From Pirellulales bacterium (lineage in GTDB: Bacteria > Planctomycetota > Planctomycetia > Pirellulales > Lacipirellulaceae): a stretch of 33,119 nucleotides of DNA. The stretch is taken from positions 1-33,119 of the forward strand of contig JAFGFZ010000057.1 in assembly GCA_016930815.1 (NCBI GenBank), written 5' to 3'. Of this stretch, positions 23,451 through 32,215 are shown in pieces (the stretch's first letter is position 1; each line of letters starts with the position of its first letter). The notes below the pieces were generated by a model, which saw only the letters and a program-made list of their open reading frames with translations, did no database searches and was not told the origin of the DNA. Position numbers and translations under genes: made by a program.

Positions 23451-25121
23451 TCATTCGTCGATTTCAAAAATGATTTTTTCCTCGCGCGCCGCAGCGCGGA
23501 GCTTATTTAAAGCCCGGGCTTCGATCTGCCGGATTCGTTCCTTGGTGACCCCAAGCGAAGCACCAACTTCCTTAAGTGTCTGAGGCTCCTGGGAATGATC
23601 CAGACCGAAGCGGTGGATGATAATCTGCTGCTCTCGATCATCAAGCCGATGCAGCATCCGACCCACCTGGACTTGCCGGCGGTTTTGCATCGATTCTTCA
23701 ACCATTGGATTGCCACGGTGTTCTTGCGTTGTGGCAAAAAACTCATCGTGGCTCGTCCGATACCGGTCGCGATGCTTGTATTCGCTTGGAATGGTCCGGG
23801 CGAAGTTTTTCATGATTGCCCAGGTTGCATAAGTGCTGAATTTGTTCCCCCGAGCGAAATCAAATTTTTCAACCGCGCGAAGAAGCGACATGTTGCCGTC
23901 ACTGACCAATTCAAAAAAGTTATGGTCCGGCCCGACATGCCGCTTGGCAATGGAGACGACGAGTCGCAGGTTGGCTCGGATAATCTCATTTTTGGTCTGG
24001 ACCGCCAATTCATAATAGCGTTCGATCTGGTCCAAAAGGGCCATCTTGGGCTTGGACGGATCAAGTTGTTTCCTGAGCCGGGCTGCTTTGTACTTTAGAT
24101 AGTTATATTTACGGAAGAGGTAACATTCCTGCTCGCGCGTCAAAAGCGGCATCTCATAGAGTGCGGCCAGATAGGGTGGGAGCCCGCTCGGCCTCCGCGG
24201 TTTCCGCACAGGTCCATCGGGTTCCGGCATTTCTCGAAGGCATGCCTTCGCCGCACCCCGCTGGGAGAATCGTGGATTCGGCATGTACTCAAGTGGCAAT
24301 TCCATGATCCGTTTGGTGCGGACCTCGCCAATGATGCGATAGATGGTCGTTTTCGTACGGCCAAACTGCTTCACAAGTTTGTCAACCGACTCTCCCTGAC
24401 AATACAGGATGTAAATCTGCTCCTTGGCCTTCTCCCCCAAAGGACCCGTCAGACCAGGAAAGATTGCCAACGCTGGATTTTCCCGATCAAATTGACGCAG
24501 CGCCTGGCGAATCGTCTCGACACTACGCCCCGAACTCTCGGCAATGCGACGGGAGACCTCGGTCGGGCTCCTGCCTGCATGAGCCAATCGCCGTGCACGT
24601 TCAATGATCTCATTCCGCTGCTGGTCGGTGAGTTGGCTGAATTGGGTGCCACGTCGAACCCGTTCCTCATTCTGTTCAACGAATCGGTCGACGCTACTTT
24701 CAAGGAAGCCGATTCGCTTTCGACCGTCGAACATGAAACGGCGGCTGACCAGCCCGCGCTCCCGCCATCGGGAAATCGTCTTGGTGGATACCTGGTATTT
24801 CCTTGCCAGTTCTTCAACGGTCAGAACCCGTTCCTTGGCATCCTCAGCCAGGATATCCGCGGAATCGGACATTTCTTCGACAAAAAGCCGCAAATCGTGC
24901 ATCAAATCCTCGCCACGCAGCTTGGTGCGAGGAAATGATCCCGGCCGATAGTCGGTGATCCGGTAACAGACGTACTCGTATGGATAGGCCTTCTCAAAAT
25001 CCAATTCGCCGATAAGCTGTTCCGCCCGATCGATCTGCTCGAGTTTCTTTTCGCGCGGAGCGAAACGCACCTGCTGATCTCGCAGGTTTTTCAAGATCGG
25101 CGATCGGTAAAGACTACGCAT
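23451..25121 (-). CDS. Sigma-70 family factor with an N-terminal array of helix-turn-helix modules
   Basis: A 556-residue protein from the ATG at 25121 (MRSLYRSPILKNLR); the longer open frame upstream has Cys-rich, non-protein-like sequence. Three DNA-binding modules precede the sigma core: a MerR/excisionase-like HTH (about 100-148: TVEELARKYQVSTKTISRWR, then SSVDRFVEQN), a second HTH (about 185-212: SPTEVSRRIAESSGRSVETI) and a third (about 244-268: SVDKLVKQFGRTKTTIYRII). Sigma region 1.2-like sequence is at about 316-350. Region 2 is at about 375-445 (NLRLVVSIAKRH, LVSDGNMSLLRAVEKFD, FSTYATWAIMKNF). Region 4 is at about 490-545 (LKEVGASLGVTKERIRQIEA). The sigma core is group 1/2-like, but the N-terminal array is unusual. 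It may recognise extra DNA sites or sense chromatin context. Confidence 0.9.
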   Translation of the reverse strand: MRSLYRSPILKNLRDQQVRFAPREKKLEQIDRAEQLIGELDFEKAYPYEYVCYRITDYRPGSFPRTKLRGEDLMHDLRLFVEEMSDSADILAEDAKERVLTVEELARKYQVSTKTISRWRERGLVSRRFMFDGRKRIGFLESSVDRFVEQNEERVRRGTQFSQLTDQQRNEIIERARRLAHAGRSPTEVSRRIAESSGRSVETIRQALRQFDRENPALAIFPGLTGPLGEKAKEQIYILYCQGESVDKLVKQFGRTKTTIYRIIGEVRTKRIMELPLEYMPNPRFSQRGAAKACLREMPEPDGPVRKPRRPSGLPPYLAALYEMPLLTREQECYLFRKYNYLKYKAARLRKQLDPSKPKMALLDQIERYYELAVQTKNEIIRANLRLVVSIAKRHVGPDHNFFELVSDGNMSLLRAVEKFDFARGNKFSTYATWAIMKNFARTIPSEYKHRDRYRTSHDEFFATTQEHRGNPMVEESMQNRRQVQVGRMLHRLDDREQQIIIHRFGLDHSQEPQTLKEVGASLGVTKERIRQIEARALNKLRAAAREEKIIFEIDE

Positions 25122-25366
25122 CGAACTGAAGACTATGCACGAAATAAGACAACGGTTGCGAGCCCCATGTGGCCGTGTCCCAACCACTCGGCATCGCACC
25201 TGCCGGGTGCGACTGATTTCAAACGCGCGAACGATGGGCGGACACTACCGACTGAGATCTTCCTTGATTCTGCTATCAATCCTCTGTACGCAATTAAGAT
25301 AAAAATTGTTGCGAAAAAGTTCACGTATGGGCGTCTTTTTTCGGTCAAGAGATATCTGGTTCCCCG

Positions 25367-25394
25367 ATCATAACAATCCGCCTACAAATGTAAA
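25367..25394 (-). promoter_or_regulatory. Promoter of the sigma-factor gene
   Basis: On the minus strand TTTACA (25389-25394) and TATGAT (25367-25372) are separated by 16 bp. Each matches the sigma-70 consensus at 5 of 6 positions. The transcript would start near 25360 and carry a leader of about 240 bases. Confidence 0.55.
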
Positions 25395-25410
25395 CCATTA
25401 TATATAATGG
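25395..25410. promoter_or_regulatory. 16-bp palindrome abutting the sigma-gene promoter
   Basis: CCATTATATATAATGG is perfectly symmetric and touches the -35 box of the sigma-gene promoter. It also contains a TATAAT on each strand, so it could be a second promoter as well as an operator. The minus-strand TATAAT has GAGACA 17 bp upstream, a moderate -35. Confidence 0.5.
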
Positions 25411-25695
25411 GCTTACGATTGTCTCCTGGGGATTTTGACCGGAACCATCCAATCCCAAAAAACTTGGATACCCAGAACCTTTTTCTTTCCTATTCTCCCC
25501 ATCTTTTCGTTGCCAAAACATATTTCTGTTGAATTCGACTGACAAAATGGCCGATCTTGGCGAAAGCGGTCATTTTGCGCGGAGTGAGGAAGAAGGGCAA
25601 ACCAGTGGATTCCTTGGATGGAATGGTGCGGGGCCCTTTTCTGGCTATGGCCGAATCGCCAAGTTGCCGCCTTTTCTTTCCCGGAGTAACCAATC

Positions 25696-27054
25696 ATGAT
25701 TCGCCCGATTTTCGGCTTTCTTGGCATGCTGTTCCTCTTCGGTGTCGTTTTCGCGGATTCGTCCACGCAACTGAGTTCTCGGTGGCAAGTGGGCCAGGCC
25801 CAGCGGGTGGTCGTTGACTTCGAGGTAGGCGGGGATTTGAAGCTTCAAGAAAACGACAAGACCGAGCAGGTGCCAATGAGTGTGGTGGCCGAGCTCACGT
25901 ATGATGAGCGGCTCCTCCCGGCCCAGGCCGAATCGAAACGGCGGGCGCTCCGCCATTATGAGAAAGCGGAAGCGATCATCAAAATCAATACGGGTGGAGC
26001 CCATCCGGTCCTCCCGGAGGACAGGCGTCGTATGCTGGTCGATTGGAACCGAGGCAACATCGTCTTGACATGCCCGGATGGTTTGCTTGGGCGTGAGATC
26101 CTTGATCTGATTACGGTCCCCAGTAACAGCCTCGTTGTAGATGCCCTTCTACCGGGCAAGACGCTCCAGATTGGCCAATCATGGAAACATGACTCCGAGA
26201 CAATTCAAGCGTTGATTGGACTCGATTCAATCGCTGTCTGTGATGTGCAAAGTGTCCTGATCGGCCTCGAAGAGGAAAATGCAAAGATTCAGCTCCGCGG
26301 GACAGTTGAGGGCGCTTCGGATGGAGTGGCAACTCAGATCGAGTTGAAAGCGAGTTATCTTTTCAACACGCAAACCGGCCGGATCGCCCAGATGCACCTT
26401 GCGATCAAGGAAGAACACGATGCGGGGCCAATCGGGCCGGGAGTCAGCGTGGTCGCCAAAGTGCGGCTGGCAATGGAACCAATCGAAACGCCGGACACGC
26501 TGTCTGATCAAGCAGTTGCGGCCCTCCCCGAATCGACCGAATCGCTCCTGCCACTGGATTACGAACACAATCCTTCCGGTTTCCGACTTGCCCATGATCG
26601 CGCGTGGCATGTAACGAGCGAACAGCGGCAGCGTGTCATATTACGGCATGTTGTTGACGGCGAATTGACCGCGCAATGCAACCTGGTCTTGCTGTCAAAA
26701 TCGCCCAGCGGGGAATCGATCTCTCCCGACCAATTCCAGAAAGATGTTCGCTTCGCACTCGGGGACCGTTTTGGAAAATTTCTTTCGTCCGAGCAATGGC
26801 AGAGCACATCCGGCATGCTCTGCCTGTGCATCGTGGCGGAAGGGAAGGTGGATGAGGTACCGATCCTCTGGCGCTGCTACATGGTATCGTCCAATGACGG
26901 CCAACGCCTGGCGGTAACGTGCACTGTTGAGCAATCTTTGCTCGAACGTCTGGACAACGCGGATCGAGTCCTCATCGAATCACTCGTGCTGGTCCCATCC
27001 GACATCCCACCGGACACCAGCGCCGCAGCATCTGAACCTGTTTCGAGGCATTGA
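25696..27054 (+). CDS. Exported protein of unknown function
   Basis: A 452-residue protein with signal peptide MIRPIFGFLGMLFLFGVVFA; GGAG lies nine bases before the ATG. The first two thirds are strand-rich (VVVDFEVGGDLKLQ, SVVAELTYDERLL, IQLRGTVEGASDG, IELKASYLFNTQTG) and read like a large beta-sandwich or porin-independent envelope domain. The last third (about 285-440, from YEHNPSGFRLAHDRAW) resembles a separate alpha/beta domain that ends with DRVLIESLVLVP. No catalytic motif is recognised. The type seems common in planctomycetes as a hypothetical protein. The gene stands alone between divergent and convergent neighbours and has a terminator. Confidence 0.85.
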   Translation: MIRPIFGFLGMLFLFGVVFADSSTQLSSRWQVGQAQRVVVDFEVGGDLKLQENDKTEQVPMSVVAELTYDERLLPAQAESKRRALRHYEKAEAIIKINTGGAHPVLPEDRRRMLVDWNRGNIVLTCPDGLLGREILDLITVPSNSLVVDALLPGKTLQIGQSWKHDSETIQALIGLDSIAVCDVQSVLIGLEEENAKIQLRGTVEGASDGVATQIELKASYLFNTQTGRIAQMHLAIKEEHDAGPIGPGVSVVAKVRLAMEPIETPDTLSDQAVAALPESTESLLPLDYEHNPSGFRLAHDRAWHVTSEQRQRVILRHVVDGELTAQCNLVLLSKSPSGESISPDQFQKDVRFALGDRFGKFLSSEQWQSTSGMLCLCIVAEGKVDEVPILWRCYMVSSNDGQRLAVTCTVEQSLLERLDNADRVLIESLVLVPSDIPPDTSAAASEPVSRH

Positions 27055-27076
27055 GTTCCCGTCTTGTGTGGATAGT

Positions 27077-27113
27077 GACCGGACAAGCTATAGAACCAGG
27101 CCCGGTCGTTTTT
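27077..27113 (+). terminator. Terminator between convergent genes
   Basis: GACCGG (27077-27082) pairs with CCGGTC (27102-27107), followed by GTTTTT (27108-27113). It lies 23 bp past the rightward stop codon and reaches to within 3 bp of the murQ stop. The loop of 19 bases is long, so the strength is moderate. Confidence 0.55.
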
Positions 27114-27115
27114 AG

Positions 27116-28015
27116 CTAGGATTCACCGAGCGCCCCACGGAGTTGGCCACCCGCTTCGTTTAAGAGCTGGCGGGCTTCGTCTGGTGAGACGTTGCGGCGG
27201 TGGGCAACCAAGGCCGTCTTGAGTTCACCTTGGCATCGATCCAGAAGTCTTTCCGTTGCCAGATCATCCAATCCAGTGAGCGTTTTGACGATCCTCCGCG
27301 TTCGTTCGGTCAATTTCTTATTCGTGGCTCGCAGGTCGACCATCCAATTGCCGTAGGTCTTGCCTAACCGAATCATTGTACCGGTTGTCAGCATGTTGAG
27401 GACGAGTTTGGTTGCCGTACCCGCCTTCATTCGAGTGGATCCGCTGACAATTTCCGGACCGACCACGGGTCGGATGACGAGGTCCGAGACATCGTCGAGA
27501 TCCGCTTCGGGATTGCAGGTGAAGCCGATGGCAGCCGCACCGATCTTGCGAGCGTAGGTCAATCCACCGATAACATACGGCGTTCGCCCACTTGTAGCGA
27601 TCCCGACGACAACGTCCTTGGCGGCAAGATGGATTTTCTTCAGGTCGAGAACTCCCGATTCCGGAAAATCCTCGGCCCCTTCCGCGGCCCGTCGGAGTGC
27701 CGAATCGCCACCGGCAATCAGGCCGATGACCATTTCAGGATCGGTATTGAAGGTCGGCGGGCATTCCGAGGCATCGAGCACCCCCAGCCGCCCCGACGTC
27801 CCGGCTCCAATGTAAATTAACCGCCCACCACCGCGGAGCCGTTCGGTAATGATTTCAATGGCCCGGGCAATATTGGCCTCCTCCTTGGCAACGGCCGGAG
27901 CAATTTTCGCGTCCTCGGCATTGATCACGCGGACAATTTCGAGCGGCATGAGCGTGTCAATCTTCTCGCTGACTGGGTTCTGAGCCTCGGTCGTAAGATG
28001 GTCCAGCTTCTTCAT
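27116..28015 (-). CDS. murQ: N-acetylmuramic acid 6-phosphate etherase MurQ
   Basis: A 299-residue cytosolic SIS-domain lyase that splits the lactyl ether of MurNAc-6-phosphate to give GlcNAc-6-phosphate and D-lactate. MKKLDHLTTEAQNP gives the normal start; the extra frame upstream is not conserved-looking. The signatures are IYIGAGTSGRLGVLDASECP, PPTFNTDPEMVIGLIAGGD, AEDFPESG, VVGIATSGRTPYV, GSTRMKAGTATK and MVDLRATNKKL. The catalytic Glu of the DASECP loop is present. Length equals the family norm. It diverges from a symporter and a NamZ gene, which supports a role in recycling wall sugars. The kinase that would supply its substrate is not in the window. Confidence 0.97.
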   Translation of the reverse strand: MKKLDHLTTEAQNPVSEKIDTLMPLEIVRVINAEDAKIAPAVAKEEANIARAIEIITERLRGGGRLIYIGAGTSGRLGVLDASECPPTFNTDPEMVIGLIAGGDSALRRAAEGAEDFPESGVLDLKKIHLAAKDVVVGIATSGRTPYVIGGLTYARKIGAAAIGFTCNPEADLDDVSDLVIRPVVGPEIVSGSTRMKAGTATKLVLNMLTTGTMIRLGKTYGNWMVDLRATNKKLTERTRRIVKTLTGLDDLATERLLDRCQGELKTALVAHRRNVSPDEARQLLNEAGGQLRGALGES

Positions 28016-28172
28016 GGATCGTTTGGCGTGGAATTCGTGGTTTTTAGAGCCATTGGGTCTAGCAAATAGAACCGCCATCGTATCCAGTGGAATCGCTTTG
28101 TGACACCCAGTCCAGATGCTCGGCCAAAAAGCCAAGCAACCGGTCGGCATTGCGTTCACGATCGGTTATGCT

Positions 28173-29684
28173 ATGGCATCGCCGATGGACCTTGCCATTT
28201 CCACCACCGATACCGCCATTCTCGTCGCCTATATCGCGGGCGTCGTTGTTTTTGGGATATGGATTGGACGGGGACAGCATGACACCACCGATTACCTGCT
28301 TGGGGGCCGAGACCTTCCCTGGTGGGCCGTTTTAATCTCGATCGTCGCGACGGAAACGAGTACCGTGACATTCTTGAGTGTGCCTGGCTTGGCATTCGCA
28401 GCCAAGGGCGGGAACATGACATTCCTGCAACTTGCGCTCGGATACATCCTCGGACGGCTAGCTGTTGTCTTCTTTTTTCTGCCGCTCTTCTTCGAGGGCA
28501 AACTGTTTACAGCGTATGAAGTGCTCCACCGCCGCTTGGGCCAGGGAACGCAAAAGACGGCGTCCCTGATGTTCCTGATCACCCGCACGGCGGCCGATGG
28601 CCTCCGGCTCTACTTGACCGCCCTTGTCCTCGAACAGGTCCTCGGCTGGAACATCACATGGTGCGTCGCCGTGATGGGGACCGCAACTATCGTCTATACC
28701 GTCCTCGGCGGCCTGAAGAGCGTTGTCTGGAATGATGTGATCCAGTTCATCATCTACGTTCTTGGAGGTGGACTTGCGCTGGCCGTGATCGCGGACAAAC
28801 TTCCCGGCGGATGGGATCAAATGATCGCATACGGCAATCAACACGGCAAGTTCCAGATCTTCGATTTCAGATGGGATGCCCATCTGAATTATACATTCTG
28901 GGCCGGCTTGATTGGCGGATTCTTCGTTTCGCTCGCAACCCACGGAACCGACCAATTGATGGTCCAGCGGTACCTGAGTGCCAAGAGTCAACGGCAGGCA
29001 GGATGGGCACTCTTTTCAAGCGGCCTGGCGGTTTTCGCCCAATTTGCATTGTTCCTGCTGGTCGGTGTCGGATTGGCGGCCTTTTATGCGGCATTTCCTG
29101 GTGGCGAATCTTTCAGGAAAACCGACCAGGTCTTTGCGGCATTTATTGTGGATTATATGCCGGTAGGTATTACCGGGATCACTCTCGCCGCCGTTTTTTC
29201 GGCCGCCATGTCGACTCTCTCGGGCTCCTTGAATAGTAGTGCTACAGCAGCCGTCAATGACTTCTATGTCCCCGCGTGCCGTGAAAAACCATCCGAATCG
29301 CACCTGCTCCGAATCAGCCGGGTTCTGACAGTCCTTTTTGGAATGCTTCAAATTTGTGTTGGCATTCTCGGGCAAATGACTCAAAATACGCCCGTTGTGG
29401 ACAGTGTGCTGACCATTGCCAGCATCACGACCGGTGTCATACTCGGACTGTTCTTCCTGGCCGTTCTGGTAAAAGATGCCTCTCAGCATGCCGCGCTCAC
29501 CGGCCTTCTGGCTGGGCTATCGATTGTCTGCTGCGTTGCCTTCAATCCATATTTCTTGCCCGGCGCCTATCAGTGCGTTGTCGGCTGGCCCTGGTATGCC
29601 GTTATCGGATCTTTATCCGTCCTGACGATTGCTTGGATCATCCACTTCGCCACGAAACCAAGGAAAGAGTCACCCCATATATAA
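28173..29684 (+). CDS. Sodium:solute symporter (SSS family), possibly for wall amino sugars
   Basis: A 503-residue inner-membrane protein with about 13-14 hydrophobic helices. Family marks are the N-terminal TDTAILVAYIAGVVVFGIWI, the DYLLGGRDLPWWAV motif, ATETSTVTFLSVPG (sodium-site region), GTDQLMVQRYLSAKS and FSAAMSTLSGSLNSSATA. The start at 28173 (MASPMDLAI) puts a short polar tail before helix 1; an upstream in-frame ATG at 28116 is possible. No ribosome site is strong. The substrate cannot be read from sequence. The neighbours murQ and namZ suggest uptake of MurNAc or muropeptide sugars, by analogy with the Tannerella MurNAc uptake locus (recalled, not checked). Confidence 0.88.
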   Translation: MASPMDLAISTTDTAILVAYIAGVVVFGIWIGRGQHDTTDYLLGGRDLPWWAVLISIVATETSTVTFLSVPGLAFAAKGGNMTFLQLALGYILGRLAVVFFFLPLFFEGKLFTAYEVLHRRLGQGTQKTASLMFLITRTAADGLRLYLTALVLEQVLGWNITWCVAVMGTATIVYTVLGGLKSVVWNDVIQFIIYVLGGGLALAVIADKLPGGWDQMIAYGNQHGKFQIFDFRWDAHLNYTFWAGLIGGFFVSLATHGTDQLMVQRYLSAKSQRQAGWALFSSGLAVFAQFALFLLVGVGLAAFYAAFPGGESFRKTDQVFAAFIVDYMPVGITGITLAAVFSAAMSTLSGSLNSSATAAVNDFYVPACREKPSESHLLRISRVLTVLFGMLQICVGILGQMTQNTPVVDSVLTIASITTGVILGLFFLAVLVKDASQHAALTGLLAGLSIVCCVAFNPYFLPGAYQCVVGWPWYAVIGSLSVLTIAWIIHFATKPRKESPHI

Positions 29685-29712
29685 TTTCCAGAATCCCAAT
29701 ACGGGGCCACCC

Positions 29713-31014
29713 ATGATTCTCACATTTCCCATCACAGAAAGAATGCATCGCATGGATGAGGGCACGGTACAGGAATCACATCTTTTCTCAAACCGTGCCT
29801 TTGAGCTGGTGTGCCTTGCATCCTTTGGTCTTCTGCTGGCAGGCAATCTTCGGCTGGTTGCAGCCGCACCGGCAGATTCACCGCAATGCGTCCTCAATGG
29901 CATTGACGTGCTGATCCGGGATGATTTTCAAATGCTGGCCGGCCAGAAAATCGGGCTGATCACCAACCATACGGGGCACGATGCAAACCGTACCAGCACC
30001 ATCACATGCCTCGCGAATGCCCCAAACGTCCAACTTGTCGCGCTCTTCAGCCCCGAACATGGCCTGTCCGGCAACCTGGATCAGACCGAAATCGCCAATG
30101 GGCAGGACAAAGCTACGGGCCTGGTCGTCCATAGCCTCTACGGAAAAACACGCCAACCGACCGCCGAGATGCTCAATGGGCTGGATACGATTGTTTTCGA
30201 CATCCAGGATATCGGAACCCGATTCTATACCTATATCTCGACGATGGGCTTGGCGATGGAAGCTGCCTCTGCTCACAAAAAGCGATTCGTGGTCCTCGAC
30301 CGTGTCAATCCGATCGGCGGCCATATCGTCTCCGGACCGGTCCTCGATCCAGGCAAGGAATCGTTCGTTGGCTACCACCCGATCGCCGTTCGGCACGGCA
30401 TGACCGCCGGTGAATTGGCCCGGATGTTCGTTGCCGAGAAGCAATTGAAACTGGACCTCCAGATTGTCAAGGTCGAGAATTGGGATCGCGCGACCTATTT
30501 TGACGCAACTGGCCTGCCTTGGACAAATCCATCACCGAACATCCGGAGCTTAACCCAGGCAATTCTCTACCCAGGGATTGGGATGTTGGAGACAACCAAC
30601 CTGTCGGTCGGCCGGGGAACCGATACACCATTCGAAGTGATCGGCGCTCCTTGGCTCGATGGCCGGAAACTGGCTCGGGCATTGAACGACACCCATTTGC
30701 CCGGCGTACGGTTCGTGCCAATCGAGTTCAAACCATCCGCGAGCAAGTTTCAGGGCCAATCGTGTAGCGGCATCAATGTCATTGTCATCAACCGAGACCA
30801 TTTTCAGTCGGTTCGTACGGGCCTGGAAATTGCCCGGCACCTTGTGCAAATGTTCCCAAACGATTGGAATCCAGAAAGTTACCCGCGTTTACTCGGGAAC
30901 CAGACCGCGTATCAGACCCTCCTTGCGGGCAAATCGGTCGAAGATATCGAAGCAGCGTTCAAGGGGGGATTTGATGCGTTCAAACACCGCCGGGCTAAGT
31001 ACCTGTTGTATTAG
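29713..31014 (+). CDS. namZ: Exo-beta-N-acetylmuramidase NamZ (DUF1343 / GH171)
   Basis: A 433-residue exported protein; the hydrophobic signal is ELVCLASFGLLLAGNLRLVAA. An ATG at 29752 would give a shorter n-region. DUF1343 marks follow in order: GIDVLIRDDFQMLAGQKIGL, ITNHTG, LFSPEHGLSG, HSLYGKTRQPT, FDIQDIGTRFYTYISTM, VLDRVNPIGG, RHGMTAGELA, NPSPNIRSLTQAILYPG and TNLSVGRGTDTPFEVIGAPW. In Bacillus the homologue YbbC/NamZ releases MurNAc from non-reducing glycan ends; the PEHG loop is thought to carry the acid residue. The gene follows the symporter after 28 bp, so enzyme, importer and MurQ form a logical path: release, uptake, lactyl-ether cleavage. Confidence 0.93.
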   Translation: MILTFPITERMHRMDEGTVQESHLFSNRAFELVCLASFGLLLAGNLRLVAAAPADSPQCVLNGIDVLIRDDFQMLAGQKIGLITNHTGHDANRTSTITCLANAPNVQLVALFSPEHGLSGNLDQTEIANGQDKATGLVVHSLYGKTRQPTAEMLNGLDTIVFDIQDIGTRFYTYISTMGLAMEAASAHKKRFVVLDRVNPIGGHIVSGPVLDPGKESFVGYHPIAVRHGMTAGELARMFVAEKQLKLDLQIVKVENWDRATYFDATGLPWTNPSPNIRSLTQAILYPGIGMLETTNLSVGRGTDTPFEVIGAPWLDGRKLARALNDTHLPGVRFVPIEFKPSASKFQGQSCSGINVIVINRDHFQSVRTGLEIARHLVQMFPNDWNPESYPRLLGNQTAYQTLLAGKSVEDIEAAFKGGFDAFKHRRAKYLLY

Positions 31015-31060
31015 TCAGGCATCAGTCTCCCCAAAGACGACTGGTAACAAGATTCTGGTC

Positions 31061-31088
31061 TGTGTCGTGGTCGGGAGACCACGACACA
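31061..31088. repeat. Perfect 12-bp stem-loop with GGGA tetraloop between namZ and rfbB
   Basis: TGTGTCGTGGTC (31061-31072) and GACCACGACACA (31077-31088) are fully complementary around GGGA, a GNRA-class loop. No T-run follows on either strand. Such a regular element suggests a REP-like mobile palindrome or an mRNA stabiliser, less likely a terminator. A similar-looking CGTGGTC-GGGA-GACCACG motif seems familiar from other planctomycete intergenic regions (from memory, not checked). Confidence 0.7.
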
Positions 31089-31132
31089 ACTGGGACACAA
31101 AATATTTGGATCCATACTACGACCAAAATGCC

Positions 31133-32215
31133 ATGATAGCTCACAGACCCATCCTGATCACCGGCGGCGCGGGTTTCATCGGCAGCCATTTGGTTCATGG
31201 CGGGCTCGCGCAACGGAAGGGGCCGGTAATCAATCTGGACGTACTCACCTACGCTGGCAGCCTGATGCGACTTGCCGATGTAGCGGACGATCCGGAATAT
31301 ACGTGGATCCACGGTGATATCAACAACCGTTCCCTGGTATCGTCGCTGTTGGCCGAGTACCGGCCATGGGCGATCATCCATGCCGCCGCTGAATCGCACG
31401 TCGATCGATCGATCGATGCGCCGGCGCCATTTGTGCAAACCAATATCGTGGGAACGCAGGTATTACTGGACGCTTCGCGCGAATACTGGCATTCTTTGCC
31501 AGCGGCCGATCGGACGGCATTTCGTTTCTTGTACGTTTCCACCGATGAGGTATTCGGCCCAGCCCAGCCGCCAGAACGCCACGATGAGACATCGCCATTC
31601 CGTCCCAGTTCGCCTTATGCCGCATCCAAGGCAGCCGCCGACCTCCTCGTTCAGGCATATCATCGCACCTATGGGTTGCCCGTCGTGACCGTGAACCTAT
31701 CCAATACCTACGGACCGTGGCAACTGCCGGAGAAGCTGATCCCGCGGCTTATCAGCCTGGCAATGGCTGGGGATTGGCTCCCGATCTACGGGGATGGTTT
31801 GCAGGTCCGCGATTGGTTGCATGTCGATGACTGCTGCCGGGCGATCTGGACCACTTTGGAAAACGGTCCACCAGGCGAACGCTATGTCGCGGGCGGGTGT
31901 GGAATCGAGCAGACGAATCTGGAAATAGCCGAATCCATTTGCGACCTGATCGATCCATGGGAACCGCAACTGGCCGGCAGGCCGCGGCGGGCATTGATCC
32001 GGCACATCGCCGACCGGCCAGGCCACGATCGACGTTATGCACTGGATTGCACTAAAATCCAAAACGAACTTGCCTGGAAGCCGCGGACGATCCTGCAAGA
32101 CGGCCTCCGCGCGACTGTCCAATGGTATCTTGATAACAGGTCTTGGGTCGATTCGATTTGCCGCAGGATCGCACACGCGCCGCGGCACGGTGTATTGAAT
32201 GGAGAACAACAATGA
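31133..32215 (+). CDS. rfbB: dTDP-glucose 4,6-dehydratase RfbB
   Basis: A 360-residue cytosolic SDR enzyme that converts dTDP-glucose to dTDP-4-keto-6-deoxyglucose, for rhamnose and other deoxysugars of surface glycans. The NAD site is ITGGAGFIGSHLV and the catalytic Thr-Asp-Glu is STDEVFG. The Tyr/Lys pair is PYAASKAAADL; TVNLSNTYGPWQLPEKLIPR and HIADRPGHDRRYALD are specific for the subfamily. The ATG at 31133 places the Rossmann strand at residue 6, as usual; the longer frame upstream overlaps namZ. No rfbA, rfbC or rfbD lies nearby. Confidence 0.95.
   Translation: MIAHRPILITGGAGFIGSHLVHGGLAQRKGPVINLDVLTYAGSLMRLADVADDPEYTWIHGDINNRSLVSSLLAEYRPWAIIHAAAESHVDRSIDAPAPFVQTNIVGTQVLLDASREYWHSLPAADRTAFRFLYVSTDEVFGPAQPPERHDETSPFRPSSPYAASKAAADLLVQAYHRTYGLPVVTVNLSNTYGPWQLPEKLIPRLISLAMAGDWLPIYGDGLQVRDWLHVDDCCRAIWTTLENGPPGERYVAGGCGIEQTNLEIAESICDLIDPWEPQLAGRPRRALIRHIADRPGHDRRYALDCTKIQNELAWKPRTILQDGLRATVQWYLDNRSWVDSICRRIAHAPRHGVLNGEQQ

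Larger units (their letters stand above)
25122..25695. other. Divergent intergenic region, no supported gene
   Basis: The gap separates the sigma gene (leftward) from an exported-protein gene (rightward). It is A/T-rich around 25290-25410 and contains the sigma-gene promoter and an adjacent palindrome. Minus-strand open frames over 25413-26004 are antisense to the next gene and lack any domain. The right half, 25420-25690, shows no clear promoter for the rightward gene. Confidence 0.5.

Noticed and set aside
25413-26004. Minus-strand frames (117 and 119 codons) around the start of the exported-protein gene
   Set aside because: Antisense to the signal peptide region of a supported gene; basic, low-information sequence without a domain.
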